Source: Stratiolaelaps scimitus
Taxonomy: Eukaryota; Arthropoda; Arachnida; Mesostigmata; Laelapidae
Direction: 5' to 3'
DNA: 64,000 nucleotides
Assembly (NCBI GenBank): GCA_019614645.1
Contig: JABWDB010000004.1
Span: 18,848,001 to 18,912,000, forward strand
Position 1 is the stretch's first letter. The number at the start of each line of letters is the position of its first letter. Below the pieces are notes generated by a model. The model searched no databases. It saw only the letters and a program-made list of their open reading frames with translations, and had not been told where the DNA came from. The translations under genes and the position numbers were made by a program. Shown piece after piece: positions 49,779-61,300 of this stretch.

Positions 49779-49976
49779 TCAATTGGCAGTGGCGCCCTGG
49801 TGGTGCATTCATGTGACCCTGCCTTGCAATCGGAGGAGACACGTAGGTGCACGGCTTCGATCACCACCGTTGTACAATTACATTTAAAGTGGTTGTCCGT
49901 CTTGCGAAGCAATACGAACGTGGTACCGTGGTCGTTAAATGTTTAAGGGTGAGAGTCAGCCGAGCAAAGTTTACGC
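49779..49976 (+). repeat. SINE-like element, second of two in tandem
   Basis: The A-box-like GGCGCCCTGGTGG is followed by ACACGTAGGTGCACGGCTTC and GATCACCACC (degenerate B-box), then the shared body and GTTAAATGTT with GGGTGAGAGTCAGCC at the end. The string TATCAATTGGCA occurs at both ends (49778-49789 and 49977-49988) and may be a 12-bp target-site duplication. Confidence 0.65.
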
Positions 49977-51429
49977 TATCAATTGGCAATAGACGCTGCT
50001 AAGGTCTCATTGATGCTATTCAGCAGATACGTGCGATTTTTCTGTAACTATAGCGTTCAGTCGTCATTTCGATAATCGGATTTTCGCAGACAAACGACGA
50101 CCAGTGGCATACCCCTGATATTCACCGGGTGAGCGTCCGGGCCCGAGGTCAAGACGAAAGAAAGAAAAAAAAAACACTCTCCAAGAACAAGTAGTCCAAT
50201 TCTCCAAAATGATTCTCGAAAGTTGTGGCGAAAATCGAAGGGCTGGCTGAAACGATAGGGTAAATATTGATCATCGTTGCTGCACGGCTGAGTCACAGCT
50301 CGTCGGCTAACTCAGGACGCTAGGATTGTCCTGGTCCCGTCGTCGGCTGACAGGCAAGCTTGTCCTGCCCTCCCGATGACATTTAATTTCAGCGATCGGT
50401 GGTCGATATCCCGGTGGCGTTCCGATCACTGATTCGGCGCGGAGACGTCGGGCGGGGTCGACATTTCGTTCGCTTCTGCTCGCCGTGTCCAGTGCGTTGT
50501 CATTGCCAAATTGTGCGGCGGCCTATTTGGCGCCGGAGGCAAAACTATTAGATATTGTACAACTTCTTCCCCGGTTCGAGAGCAGGTTACGAAATGTGTA
50601 ACGTCTCCCATAATAGCCACTTGGCTGTGCTGCGCTAGACAGCTAGACGCGTCAATGTATCTTCTCCAGCATCCCACCCGACTCTGTAGCGAGTCGACTT
50701 GTTTCCCATAGCCTAACGGGCTTCATGGCGCTGGAGATATTAAAGCTTACTATGACCAGCCTCTTTCACTACGTCCTTCATGATACCCGATTAACAAACA
50801 CGAGAAGCTTGACAGGAGAGTATTGGAGGTATTGCGACGAGACCACTTAGTCTATGACCGCCGCCGCCGGACCTGTTATTAAATGAACTGGGGTCACAGT
50901 ATTTTGGGCACTATGATACAGCCGATTTAACATCTGATAGAGATTATTATTATCGTCATCACTATTATTATTATTATTATTATTATAGCTATGGGTTATG
51001 ATTGGCGCAGCCGTAAATTGCGTAGAACGCCGCGTTCTCAGGCGAACAGTTTGGGTTTATGCATCCCGTCAGCAAATATTCATTAATTATTTTTCTCTGC
51101 TGCTAAGATGAAGGTTCAGCCTTTGGACAGAGAATGTAATTACGCTCACAACACGTAGCATAAACAGATCGATTGAATGGTACTAAATATAAGTTGGTAG
51201 ATTGCCGCTTACGAATCACCACGACGACGAGTTGTGGTCATGTGTGGTCATTTGGTGGTGCAAATTGCACATAGTGGGGGTTTCACCCGGAAGCTGTTGT
51301 CGTTGTCCTCTTGTTTCCTTCCTATTGTCACAAAGAGCCGTTTTAATGCTGACGTTGTGTTCTGCAGCAATCCGCATATACGTACAGCATAATCCGCAGA
51401 CGAAAGGGTGGTGCGACCCGGCAAATTTA

Positions 51430-51560
51430 TTGATTTGTCGAAACAGCAGCCCCGACCTCTTCGCTCGTCTGCTGAATCGCGCAGACGGAACCGAACCCGA
51501 AATTCGAACGTACGACCGTTATCTCACTGAGGAACTGCGTAGCGAGGCGGTGTATCGTCG
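51430..51560 (-). repeat. Possible relic of a tRNA-derived repeat
   Basis: On the minus strand, CAGTGAGATAACGGTCGTAC followed by GTTCGAATTTCG resembles the GTGAAATAACGG to B-box part of the element at 24562-24655. The match is partial. Confidence 0.25.
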
Positions 51561-52823
51561 TATATAGCTTCTGATTTAATGAAACATTGTAAAATTCCAT
51601 CACCGCCAGTGATTCCATACCCCACCCCCCCCACTATTCCCTATCATGGAGCTCTGTTCCGTGCTGCTTCGCCGTGAACGATTCCATTCGACCGTCGTTA
51701 GTGTATATCGCGCGTCGAGTGGCCAGCAATCAGAGCATATGCTCAGTGACGCCAACGGCAGCATCGGCGGCGGCGGCGGCGCCGGTGGCGGAAGCTGCAG
51801 CAGCAGCATCAACAGTAGAAGAGATAAGATAGGGAAGGAAAGCAGGAAATCTGTTTCGTCGAGCCGCAGTTTCGTCTACTGATTGAAAGCAATCGCTTCT
51901 GAACTGGCGGCGGGTCTGTCGATATGAATGTCGTCTGAATGTCGCCGAAGGTGCTCGCCGAATTGACCCACATCTGAGGCACCTGAGAGAACGCGTCGAT
52001 GCGTTAGCCCTCGTGGCGATGGAACCCGTCCGCTTGCTGGCGGCTAGGGAGCTGGCTATCGATGGGGGAGATGGTAGAACACCGGGCAGAGGAGAGCCAG
52101 CCGGGCGAAGACCAAAATGAAATTGAGACGCTGTTTAGCCTGGATCCAAACGACACCGGCATCGGCCACGGCAACAACGCACTCGCTGTCAACAGTTCCT
52201 ATTATTTCATCGGCTTTTTCATACGCACAGCAGATACTGCCTGCCTGAGCCGTACATAGATTTGGCTCAGGATTCGCAAGAACGAGCGCGCCACTGTCGA
52301 CGACCAAGTACTGAGCTATCGACAAGGTAGGTGGTGAACAATAGTGACATTGTCCTTGCATTGTTTGCACCTTTGCTTTACAGATCGATTTCTAATTTGA
52401 TTTGATCAGTTGAGACGCATGTCCCCACTACCCTTCATCGATGTTGGCGAGGTCGTGCGGGGCGTAAGGCACCGCTTAATTGTATAATTAAACAATAGCA
52501 GTGCAGCAACAATGTTCGGGGAAGAACAGGAATCCATGGGTAAACCACCTTCTTGCATCGCCAACGGCGATGCAATGGCATTACGGAGTAACTAGGTGCT
52601 GACGTTTGAATATTGTAATAACATTTCAACAGTGGATAGTGGTTGACTGCGGTGTATATACAATGCATAAAAATGGACCACCAAGCATATCTGTGCAATT
52701 CAAGCAACAGCGATATTTTACCCAATTCCTACCGAAAAAAGGTCGATTCGGTGTTTTTTTTACGTTAAGTTACAAAGAGAAGTCTCCTATTGTGCTTCAT
52801 CTGCTCGCGTGCCGCAGAGGATC

Positions 52824-53027
52824 ATGAAATCGTTACTCGCTGTGATGGCGATGGCGGGCATCCTGAATGTTGCGCTGAACGCGCGCGTATTCCGCCAGCA
52901 GGCGGATGGAGAAATCGATTTGAGAGGCGAGATCGAACACGAAGAGGATGAAAAGGTTCCTGAAGACAAAGAACTCGACACGGCCCTGCAGGAGATTCTC
53001 TACCAGGACGAGGACCAGGATCTTTCG
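52824..53027 (+). CDS. Nested secreted six-Cys repeat protein, exon 1
   Basis: First coding exon of a 249-residue predicted secreted protein, transcribed opposite to its host gene. Residues 1-20 (MKSLLAVMAMAGILNVALNA) are a clear signal peptide. The rest is strongly acidic and without cysteine (IEHEEDEKVPEDKELDTALQ, EDQDLS), like a propeptide or spacer. I chose the ATG at 52824; a CCGCAG just before it could be a splice acceptor for a 5' UTR exon. Donor GTATTT at 53028 leaves phase 0. A later donor (GTAGGA at 53069) would give the wrong frame for exon 2. Confidence 0.8.
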
Positions 53028-53871
53028 GTATTTAACAACGAACATGAAATTAGCAATTGCTTTCGACGGTAGGACTAAGGCCCTTATAAAAATGAGGGGT
53101 TAAGCGCATGCTCTTTTGACGTTTAAACGGTTCAAAGCGAAAACAGTGATTAGCGACATCACCCCCAATACGCGGCTAACAGCCTACCTAGATATACATT
53201 TCTAGATTCGGAGATCTAGAGGATTGTTGCAAGGGGAACATGGCGCGTTAATTCGATATAATTGTCATCGTGAACATGAGCGAAAACATAAAATCGTTAA
53301 TCATATCCAGTCAGTAGCTGTTGTTGCATCTATGAACCTTATCAAACCCTATGTGTTTTTGTTGCTGGCTGCTGAGTTAGGTATTACGAAAAGAAGAAGC
53401 TGGAGGGAGCGTCCCTCCCTGCAGGTGGCTGACACAAACAAATATCGCAGTGATTTTACATTGGTTTTCCTAGGATGCAGTATCAATTAAGATTTTCTCC
53501 ATTTTCCTATTTGACGTTTAGAAATGTTTGAGTGGATCGTTAACCGCGAAATTGAGCTTGAGCCGTTTAACATTAACGTCTGAACTTTGAAAAGATTAGC
53601 CATTGAAAAACAAAACCTTGCCCATATCATAGTCATTTCTCATTGAGCTTGATGCGTATATCCACAGAAAGTTTCTATAGAAACATATATACGTATATAT
53701 ATATTTTTTTTTCTATAAAAACTAAAAGCCAAATTGTTCTTTGAAAAAGCGAGCAACATCCTTAGAGCTTTCGGATTCCCCGCGTTGGATACGGGACCAT
53801 AATAGTAATAATAAATTAATAATATGTATTGTGTGTTTCTGCAAATCAATCTGTTTAATTGAACCCCCTAG
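53028..53871 (+). other. Intron 1 of the nested gene
   Basis: An 844 bp AT-rich intron; donor GTATTT, acceptor GAACCCCCTAG. Nothing else is recognised. Confidence 0.7.
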
Positions 53872-54041
53872 GCTCGTGCAGGCGTAGCAAATGGAAACGC
53901 TACAGTGCAGTGTCGTGCAGCGTTGCCAAACGCCACATCGGTTATCGGCTATTCCAACTTCAAACATCCATGCGTGGCCTTCTGCAAGTACCGATACATC
54001 GCCATGACGCATGGTCGGGTCAAGAACCTCTACGGTGCCAC
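53872..54041 (+). CDS. Nested secreted six-Cys repeat protein, exon 2
   Basis: 170 bp, phase 0 in and phase 2 out. It encodes ARAGVANGNATVQCRAALPN, ATSVIGYSNFKHPCVAFCKY and RYIAMTHGRVKNLYGA, the first half of six-Cys unit 1 (three cysteines, with P-C-x3-C). Donor GTGAGT. The first unit is completed in exon 3. Confidence 0.82.
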
Positions 54042-55739
54042 GTGAGTCGTACACCGATAGCACAATACTATAGGACACTATAGGAATGCTACCACCGTTT
54101 CTAGCAGTTTTTCGTTGTCCGTATTACTCTGCCGTTCGGAGATGGTTGGCCTTGAGTCTGGTGCGAGTATGACCTTTGCTGTCTGTATTGGTCTCCCTCG
54201 ACTGGCTCATACCCGACAAACCTCTCCCAAAGCTGCAAGCTATGGCTCGGAAAGGCTTCTTGCCGCCCGAGAAGCTAAATAGGTCATTACGAAAGGCAAA
54301 AAGCGTGAGCCAGAGTAAGGCAGAGAAAGAGAGATAGAGAGAGAAAAAAAAGGCCAAACCAAGAGAGGTCGACGTGATGCCCCTGCCTGGGGCAGGGTAT
54401 CGGTAAGCTTTCCTCCTAGAAGTAAGGCCAATCGTACGCGCCGACTAAGGTAAAATATCATTCGTTGCTGCAAGATGTATTTAAGGCCATTAGACCAAAT
54501 CTAGCGGAAGCGGTAAGCCGGACAGCCGGATCCGAAGAGGGATTTGCGCTGGCCTGACGGGGTGAGGCTAACGGTTGGCCTACCGTGGCGGGACTGAGGC
54601 GAGCATCGAAGGAACTACGAGGGAGGAGGCGGCAGGGCAGACGCGGTTTCGAGTATGCAACAGTGAACCCCAATTGGGGAGCGATATGTGGTGCTTTTCG
54701 GATATAGAGAGAGAGAGAGAGTTCTGCACTTAACCAGTCTTACCCGATCCCCTCCGGCCCCTGCATCAACCAGGGCCCGGCCCACTTGCCAGCTAGCTAG
54801 CTATCACGCGACGCCGATGCGGGAAATAGACTAATTCGATTTGTTGTTGCCAGCCTTCTCCGTCTTGCCTCGCTCTCGATAGAGTGGCTTCCTATGGCGA
54901 TGTGGGCGATCCCGAGACGGGCGCCCGCGATTCCTCATTCGGCGGTTTCCTCAGTGCGGAATCTCGATTAGCATGCTTAAGGGCCACTGTAGAGAGATTC
55001 GGCGTCTCATCTTTGCTCAGCGTGGTCTCACAAATTATACCGGGGACGAAAGTTAAAAGAACAGAACATGGAGATCTGCGATAATTCGTTCACTGACGAT
55101 TACCCTCGAGGATGCACAAATATGGTGTACACAGATGCCGAGATTGGATGGCTACATGCATTCTTAGAGCGCATCAAAGTGTCAAAGCATGGTCGAACCT
55201 GCTTGGTAACCGATCAAGCAGTTCAAACGTAACTAAAACCATCGTTTGCATTCGGTTGGAGCCAGTTGCGAAACGCGAAACAGGCGGTCGGCTGGGATGG
55301 GTTGAGTAAATGTGAACAATAACCATTCGCTCAATTGTCAAAAGCCAACTGCACGGAAACGTGTTTGATAATCCATCCTTTATGGCTAGAATCGAAGAAG
55401 AAGGAATCCGCTTGAGGTCGGAATCGATGCAGAATTATAGTGATGACTGATCGTGAGGAATCTCGCAGCGCAAGAGACGCAGGTTTTCAGCTCGTTACTA
55501 TAATCGTTGCTATAACTAATCGCGTCAGTACGTCCAATCCATTGAAGCATAACGATCCGCTCATCTACGCTATCTTCCCTAAATCGAAGTCACAATGGAT
55601 AATTCTTGGATATTACATAAATAGCAGTACAATTATGTGTTTTTGTGACTGCTTATTGTCTTATTGCATTTCCCTTTGCATAAAGTGCGCTTATTATTAT
55701 TATTATTGTTATTTCTCTCTATTACCACGTTGCCAAGCC

Positions 55740-55770
<31 letters not shown>

Positions 55771-55834
55771 CTGCTTGCATTGTTTTCGTTCACTATATAC
55801 CGTGCTGAAGTTCAATTAGCTTTTTATCTTGCAG
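54042..55834 (+). other. Intron 2 of the nested gene
   Basis: A 1.8 kb intron with a GA run (54701-54720) and an AT array (55739-55766) about 70 bp before the acceptor TTTTATCTTGCAG. No other gene is recognised. Confidence 0.7.
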
Positions 55835-56160
55835 ATACATCGCAATGAACGTTGCTGTCGGCTGCGGCGGCGTGAACAATGAGTACGTTTGTGCCGGCAA
55901 AAAGTGCGTCCTGCCGTCCGTTGTGGACGCCGATAACGCCACCTGTCAAGCGCTGATTCCCAATCCAACGGTCGCAACTCAGGCGTTTATTGTCGAGCCC
56001 TGCAAGCTGTTGTGTGCCGACATCGGAGCATTCAATGTCCACAACAAGAGCCAGTTCCAGTATGCCTATCAAGCTGATGGAACCGCTTGTCTCTATCACG
56101 GTCAGCAGGCAACTTGCCAGAACGGTCATTGTTCGCTTCTGGCGGGTCACGGCAGCACCA
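55835..56160 (+). CDS. Nested secreted six-Cys repeat protein, exon 3
   Basis: 326 bp, phase 2 in and phase 1 out. It finishes unit 1 (VGCGGVNNEYVCAGKKC) and encodes unit 2: DNATCQALIPNPTVATQAFI, VEPCKLLC and DGTACLYHGQQATCQNGHC. Both units follow C-x(18-19)-C-x3-C-x(24-28)-C-x8-C-x4-C with a Pro before Cys2, so the protein is a tandem duplication. The DGTxC...C.NG.C ending resembles tick salivary cysteine-rich (basic-tail/18.3 kDa-like) proteins and the ADAM-type cysteine-rich fold. This is a resemblance by eye; function is unknown. Sequons NAT, NAT and NKS suggest glycosylation. Confidence 0.85.
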
Positions 56161-56687
56161 GTAGGTCCCTCAAGGGGCTGTCCGATCTACACCCAATTAG
56201 AGATAGACAGACAGTTTCGATTGACGTCGACTAGTTCTAGTGTGACCAGCCGGGGACCAGGGCTCACACCAGTAGGGTCGTCGAATTTCCGGATTCTCGC
56301 TGAACAACACGGCCAGAAAGAAAACACAAAGGGGAAAACAAGGGAAGATACGAGAAAAAGCCCTATCTTGTGCAGCCGTTTCCTGTTTCGCACACTTGAC
56401 GTTGTTGTCCTGCCAGCGCGGAAGTGGCAAGGCTCTGCTGTAGGTTAGGCGTAACCCTTCAACGATGCACGAACTAGCGAAGGCATATGTAGGCATGTGT
56501 ATGTATTTATTAGATGGTGAATCTGTGTGGGTGTGTGTGTCTATGTTCGAGTGGAAGTTTAGTAAATGCTACTACTACATATTGTGGTTGCGTTTATTTG
56601 CTATTAAAGGTTACCAGCGTATGTGTGTTGCGTTGCCGTTGTTGTCTGTGCGGTCATATTTATTGAATTTTTTTTTATTTACTGAAG

Positions 56688-56737
56688 CCCAGCTCTACAC
56701 GAGCCAGCCCGGAGTCCAGCCCACTGTAGATGCCTAG
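56688..56737 (+). CDS. Nested secreted protein, probable last exon
   Basis: After a T-rich tract, acceptor ACTGAAG gives phase 1 entry and the tail TQLYTSQPGVQPTVDA before TAG. A second acceptor 5 bp on (GCCCAG, exon from 56693) gives TLHEPARSPAHCRCLA before TAG at 56740. Both predict 249 residues in total. An AATAAA follows at 56774, which supports a terminal exon here. Confidence 0.55.
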
Positions 56738-56773
56738 CATAGTATTCTGTAAATGGCGTCGGCGATTGTATTT

Positions 56774-56779
56774 AATAAA
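56774..56779 (+). terminator. Poly(A) signal of the nested gene
   Basis: AATAAA 36 bp after the predicted TAG, with GT-rich sequence about 30-45 bp further on (TGTATTTGTTGTC). This is a good fit for a 3' end. Confidence 0.6.
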
Positions 56780-57229
56780 CGTGTTATCACTATGATGCTG
56801 TCACTGAATGTATTTGTTGTCTTCATCATGTAATTGTAGCTAAATGATCAACGGAAGTGTGTCCTTGCGCTCCGATTATTAGTGACGTTAGCATTATAAC
56901 ACTGTGCTAGCTAACGACTAGTTTATATTAAGGCAACATTATGATAAATCATCTCATCTGTGACCCCCCGTCTAGCCTGAACCAGTGGACTCCTGTTGGA
57001 CACCCGAACAAGAGAGGCTTACCATTTCTAGTCATCGTGAGCACCGTAATATCGTGTAATTCACAATGATCTCTAGCTATACTTAGATTGTGAGACACTC
57101 TGTGAGTGTATACGAATCAACGGGGCTGTAAAATGCATTGACACCGTCTAGCCAGATACGGAAAGTGCGTTATTTTTTTGCGATAAAATTAGCACAAATT
57201 AGTGCGCAACCTCCGACGGTAGGGCTTAC

Positions 57230-57496
57230 CATCCCACGTGATTTTACTGGTGTCCACGTAGAAGACGACACTCCCATTTGTGTGCATCTCAATTTGCAAC
57301 TTGTGCCAATATGCGTCGGAAACCCTTTGCGGACTCGTGAGTGTGTTAAGCTCTCCGCTACGTTTAAAGATTAGGTTCACACGGCCGTCGTCCAACTCCA
57401 GCGCCAGGACGCTCCTGCGGCCCGACTGGTACGCGAGAAGGCCGCGCGGAGAGCTCGTCTGGAACTGCAGGTTTAACTGTAAACCTCCAGAGCAGC
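57230..57496 (-). CDS. CSPG4: CSPG4 exon: laminin G domain 2, first part (first exon in window)
   Basis: 267 bp, phase 1 in and out. It encodes CSGGLQLNLQFQTSSPRGLL, AYQSGRRSVLALELDDGRVN and YWHKLQIEMHTNGSVVFYVD. F-x-T-x-x-x-x-G-L-L, the L-x-D-G-x-(V/L) strand and W-H-x-L-x-I are laminin G hallmarks. Acceptor TGTGTTGCAG; donor GTAAGC. The phase 1 entry means at least one more exon lies upstream. Confidence 0.94.
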
Positions 57497-58302
57497 CTGC
57501 AACACAGAATACGAACATAAAAATATACAGAGTTTTATATATATATATATATATATGTATAACGATGACAACGGCCAAGAAAATGATCGGTGACAGTTAG
57601 AGCAAGACACGTTTGCCCTGAGAGGTTAGCGGGATTAATATGGCTTTGAACAACTCGGACGTTTGCAGCAAATCGTCAACCTAACAATGGTTCATCGTAG
57701 TGGCAATGCGCATTTATGTGGAGAGATATTCTTATCATCAGTATCGCTCGTATGATCATTATGTAGACATAACAAAACACAAGACAGTCCAGCACGATTA
57801 AAATATTGTCGCGGCAGTGGATTTAGTTAGAATCATTTGGTCGTCCACTCTCAATGCGTCTTGGGCCGGCGCACCCTGCTGGGTGTATCCCTGTATCTAT
57901 TCGTCAGACGCTGCTAATTTCTGTTGTAGCCGCCAAAACACTGTATGGCTAACTTCCATGCCTATCACAAACGACTTATCTCCAAATAGAAATATATTTG
58001 TAGAAGGCAAATCGTTCAAATTATACTCGCATTACATTGGCAATAACACATGACCTAAAAAGAATTTCGTTGAAGCCTAATTGTGTTAAGAATATGATTG
58101 ATTGTCCGTGACTTCGGTTAACAGTCGTTGATGTATCGCCTACTTAAGCACTGGCTTCCTTCCTCCTGAACTCCGGTACATTTTGCAATGGTTATTTTGC
58201 CTTCAATGAATAATAACTCTGCCGATCTCGAACATACCCGCCCAGTTACCTATTCCACAATCACATAGCTAATATTGTACTCAATTACCATTACCGCCAC
58301 TA

Positions 58303-58340
<38 letters not shown>

Positions 58341-61300
58341 GCAACTACAAGGGGCCATCTTTCCGCTTAATGCGTAAGTGTCATCATGTTTTGTTTCGTG
58401 TTTTTTTTATAAGCAGCAGTGGCAATGGATATTAGCGCAGTTGGAGTACGCTCTCGGAGACACTCGAGTACGCTTCTGTCCCGGTTGTGGGAAGAATGCG
58501 GCAGTCGTCGGCTGGTACCGTCGCCGATACCACCACCACCACCGCCGCTGCGGCCATCCTTTTCAGTCGCGTGCACCTTCATCCTTCATCCGGGAGTGAT
58601 GTTATCCTTTGTCTCAATATCTCTCTATCTCTCTGCGCGCCGCCCCTCAAGCATTAACAGTAATAGCAGCGAGAAGAGTGTGGACGTGATGGCGACTCTT
58701 GTACTCTCTCTCTCGCTCGCTCTCCCTCTATCTCTTTCTCTCTGTGAATTTTAGTGCGGAATTTTCTAAAAGGTCTGTATGTCTGCCTGTCAGCTTGCGC
58801 GTCCCGCGCGAGCTCGTCGGCTGCCGATCTCGGTCGTTCCACCAGTGCACATCCGCTCCCCCGGCCACAAAAGCCGACAGACGAGCGGACGCCATCCGGC
58901 CAGAAGTGGCGGCTTTTCGCCGTGTCGGAATCCTGTTCTAGTCCTGCTATCGTTTCGCAATTGAGCCGTGGGTGTGCCGGTACAGCCGGCTGCATCTGCC
59001 AGGGGAACACCCGCTGCTGGCTCAGTCTGTCCAAGTGGCCGGCTTGTGGGTCGGCAATAGCAGCATCAGCAGTACTTACCTGCGTCGGGAGGGAGGTTGG
59101 CAGGCAAAATCCGCTTCTCGCCGCAGTCGTCGTCAAAGCGAAGGCCCTCTATGCCACAGAGGCAGCGGCGTGCCAACGTGCGACCAGCAGCAGCAGCTAA
59201 CAGCGATGTACGGATGACCGGAGACTGGGACACGATGGGATGAGCCCGGGGACATGCGACATACGGACGAGAGAGTGGGATCCGAAAACTAAAAAAGTTG
59301 TCTTGCCATACACCTCTTCCTCATTCCGGTCCTCACCCACCGGCTCCGCCGGCCACCGCTACAGCTACACATAGCAACATAAAGGGGGGGGGGGGGAGGG
59401 GGCATCACAGGCACAGGCAAACATAGACGACCCTCGATGGGCGACAGCATTGTACAACAGAATAACGGGCACGGATCGAGCATTGGCTTGGTAGCGCCCT
59501 TTCATTTCTTTCGTGCTTGCTTCCTTCATCTGCTTCCACCAACGGGACATCGCTCCCGTTGCGAAAACACGAGCCCGCGAGCCAGTTGAACGAAAGAGTC
59601 AGTAAGTGAAATAGAAAGGCCGGGAGAGAGAAGGTGGCGGTACTGGAGACCAGAGACCGGCGTCGGTCCTCTATCTGCTACTACAACTACTACGACCATA
59701 TCACCGATCGCTCCATCCTGTTCTCACTGTCGTACGTAGTTTTTTTTTTTCTTCTTCGTCTCTCATTTTTCCTTTTTTCGTGAGGCCGATCTCTCTCTCG
59801 CTTTCTCGCTATCTCTCAGATACCCTCTCGTGGCTTCTTTCGGTTGCAGTAATGATGCAGCATTCCGTCCCGATGTCGAGACGATACCGGTAGCAGCCGC
59901 GGTGTGAGGGGGGGATGCAGAGAGGTGAGGGTGAACGCAGGGCGGACGCGCGATCGGCGCTCGCGTGGCTAGCGAGCCACACCACCAGGGGCACTCACGG
60001 TATCTCACTGCTGTGAGCGCGCAGTTCGGTCTGGCGAGTGTCAGGCAACCGAGGGCGTATAGGTGGCTTCATCTTGGCTTCTGCCGTCGGAAGCCTTGGA
60101 GGGAGGATCAAGCGGGGGCGTGCGTTGGATGTTGGGTGGCTGGGGTCCGAATGGACGATCATGCCTCCGTTCCTGCGGAAGAGACGGGCCTCGCTTCCTA
60201 TCCAGTGGCAGGGCCGCTCAAAAGCCACGGCATGAAGCCGATTCTCGTCACGTCACCCACGATAATCTGGTTAGTCCCCGAGGAGAAAGCGGTGGAGATT
60301 CGCTGTCTGCTGAAGTAAGGCGCGACGTCGGACATCAGGCAGGCGACCCTCTCGCAGAACCGCTAGCGGAAATCGAGGTCTAGGACCGAGAGGTCTGCGA
60401 GAGGCTTGGAACCTGTGACGGCACGCAACGCTAGACGGCGTGGGTGGTGCATCCGGATGGTCGCGGTTCAGCCACTGGGAGAGGCACGGCCGGCAATGCT
60501 TTGGGACGGTGGCGAGCTCGGGAAACACAGGGGGGAATAGTGACAATAAAATTCCTTACGGAAAAATGCCTCCCTAGGGGCTGTGGTCACTCCGATCCGA
60601 TCAACTTGGGCGGATAGATAGAGAGATACCTAGCATGGAAGTGGACGAGAGTAGCGCAGCGTTGCAACGGACTAGCTTCGACGTCTCGGTCGTCTCGAGA
60701 AGATATAGACGTATTCTGAGGCCGGTCACGTGTCGTCGCATGGTGGCTGCGACACACTTGGTCGCTTTCGGCCCGAACGCGGAAAGCAGCGTGGAGAGAA
60801 ATGGACCAGCGGGAAGACAACGAGAGTGATGGTCTTTGGGGGTGCCATCAGGATCACGCGAAAGTGGGAGACGTGGGCTCAACAGTCGACAGGACGATTT
60901 ACGTAGCTTCCGTGTTCGCTGTACGCCTCGGGTTAGAGGACGGACATGAAAACGATTTTTCGAATGCAAGTACATTTATTATTATTGTTATTAATACAAT
61001 TGCGCAGAGCTATTGTTTGTTGCCCACTGGCCTTAACCATGCTAACAGCATACAGCGAGTTTCAGGTTCAGAACCTGAAAGAGCAGGAAGGGAGACCAAG
61101 ACATCTGGCACTACCCTGTTGAGTCGTATCGCCAATGGAAAATAAAGCAGGACCACGACAATCTGTACCAAACGTACGGCCCGCAAGTGAAACGCTATCC
61201 CTCCGAAACGATGCTTTAAGCAAACTTGGTCCGGAATTTAATATTATACAACTCGGCGGAACCGTTCTAGCCTGGCTTCTAGTTGCTTGACTCACGGCGG

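Larger units (their letters stand above)
44324..57229 (-). other. CSPG4 intron, 12.9 kb, hosting a nested plus-strand gene
   Basis: This intron splits laminin G domain 2. It contains a GC-rich stretch (about 45480-48000), two SINE-like copies in tandem (49600-49961), an ATT run (50943-50987), a further GC-richer piece (51600-52300), and the whole nested secreted-protein gene (52824-56779). Outside that gene I recognise no exon. Confidence 0.75.
14175..57496 (-). other. CSPG4: CSPG4/NG2 (kon-tiki) proteoglycan gene, 5'-partial, 17 exons
   Basis: Single-pass cell-surface proteoglycan related to vertebrate CSPG4/NG2 and Drosophila kon-tiki/perdido, which acts in muscle attachment and glia and binds the PDZ protein Grip. 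The 17 exons listed below join with matching phase throughout and give about 2,102 residues. Approximate order: laminin G domain 2 (1-165), Cys-rich EGF-like segment (165-225), 15 CSPG repeats (230-1900), membrane helix (about 1953-1977), cytoplasmic tail of about 125 residues ending QYWV. Human CSPG4 has 2,322 residues with two laminin G domains and 15 repeats, so the signal peptide and laminin G domain 1 are missing here and should lie beyond 64000. A plus-strand gene is nested in the 12.9 kb intron. Repeats 1-4 and 11-15 sit in two large exons while repeats 5-10 are spread over ten small ones. Confidence 0.93.
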
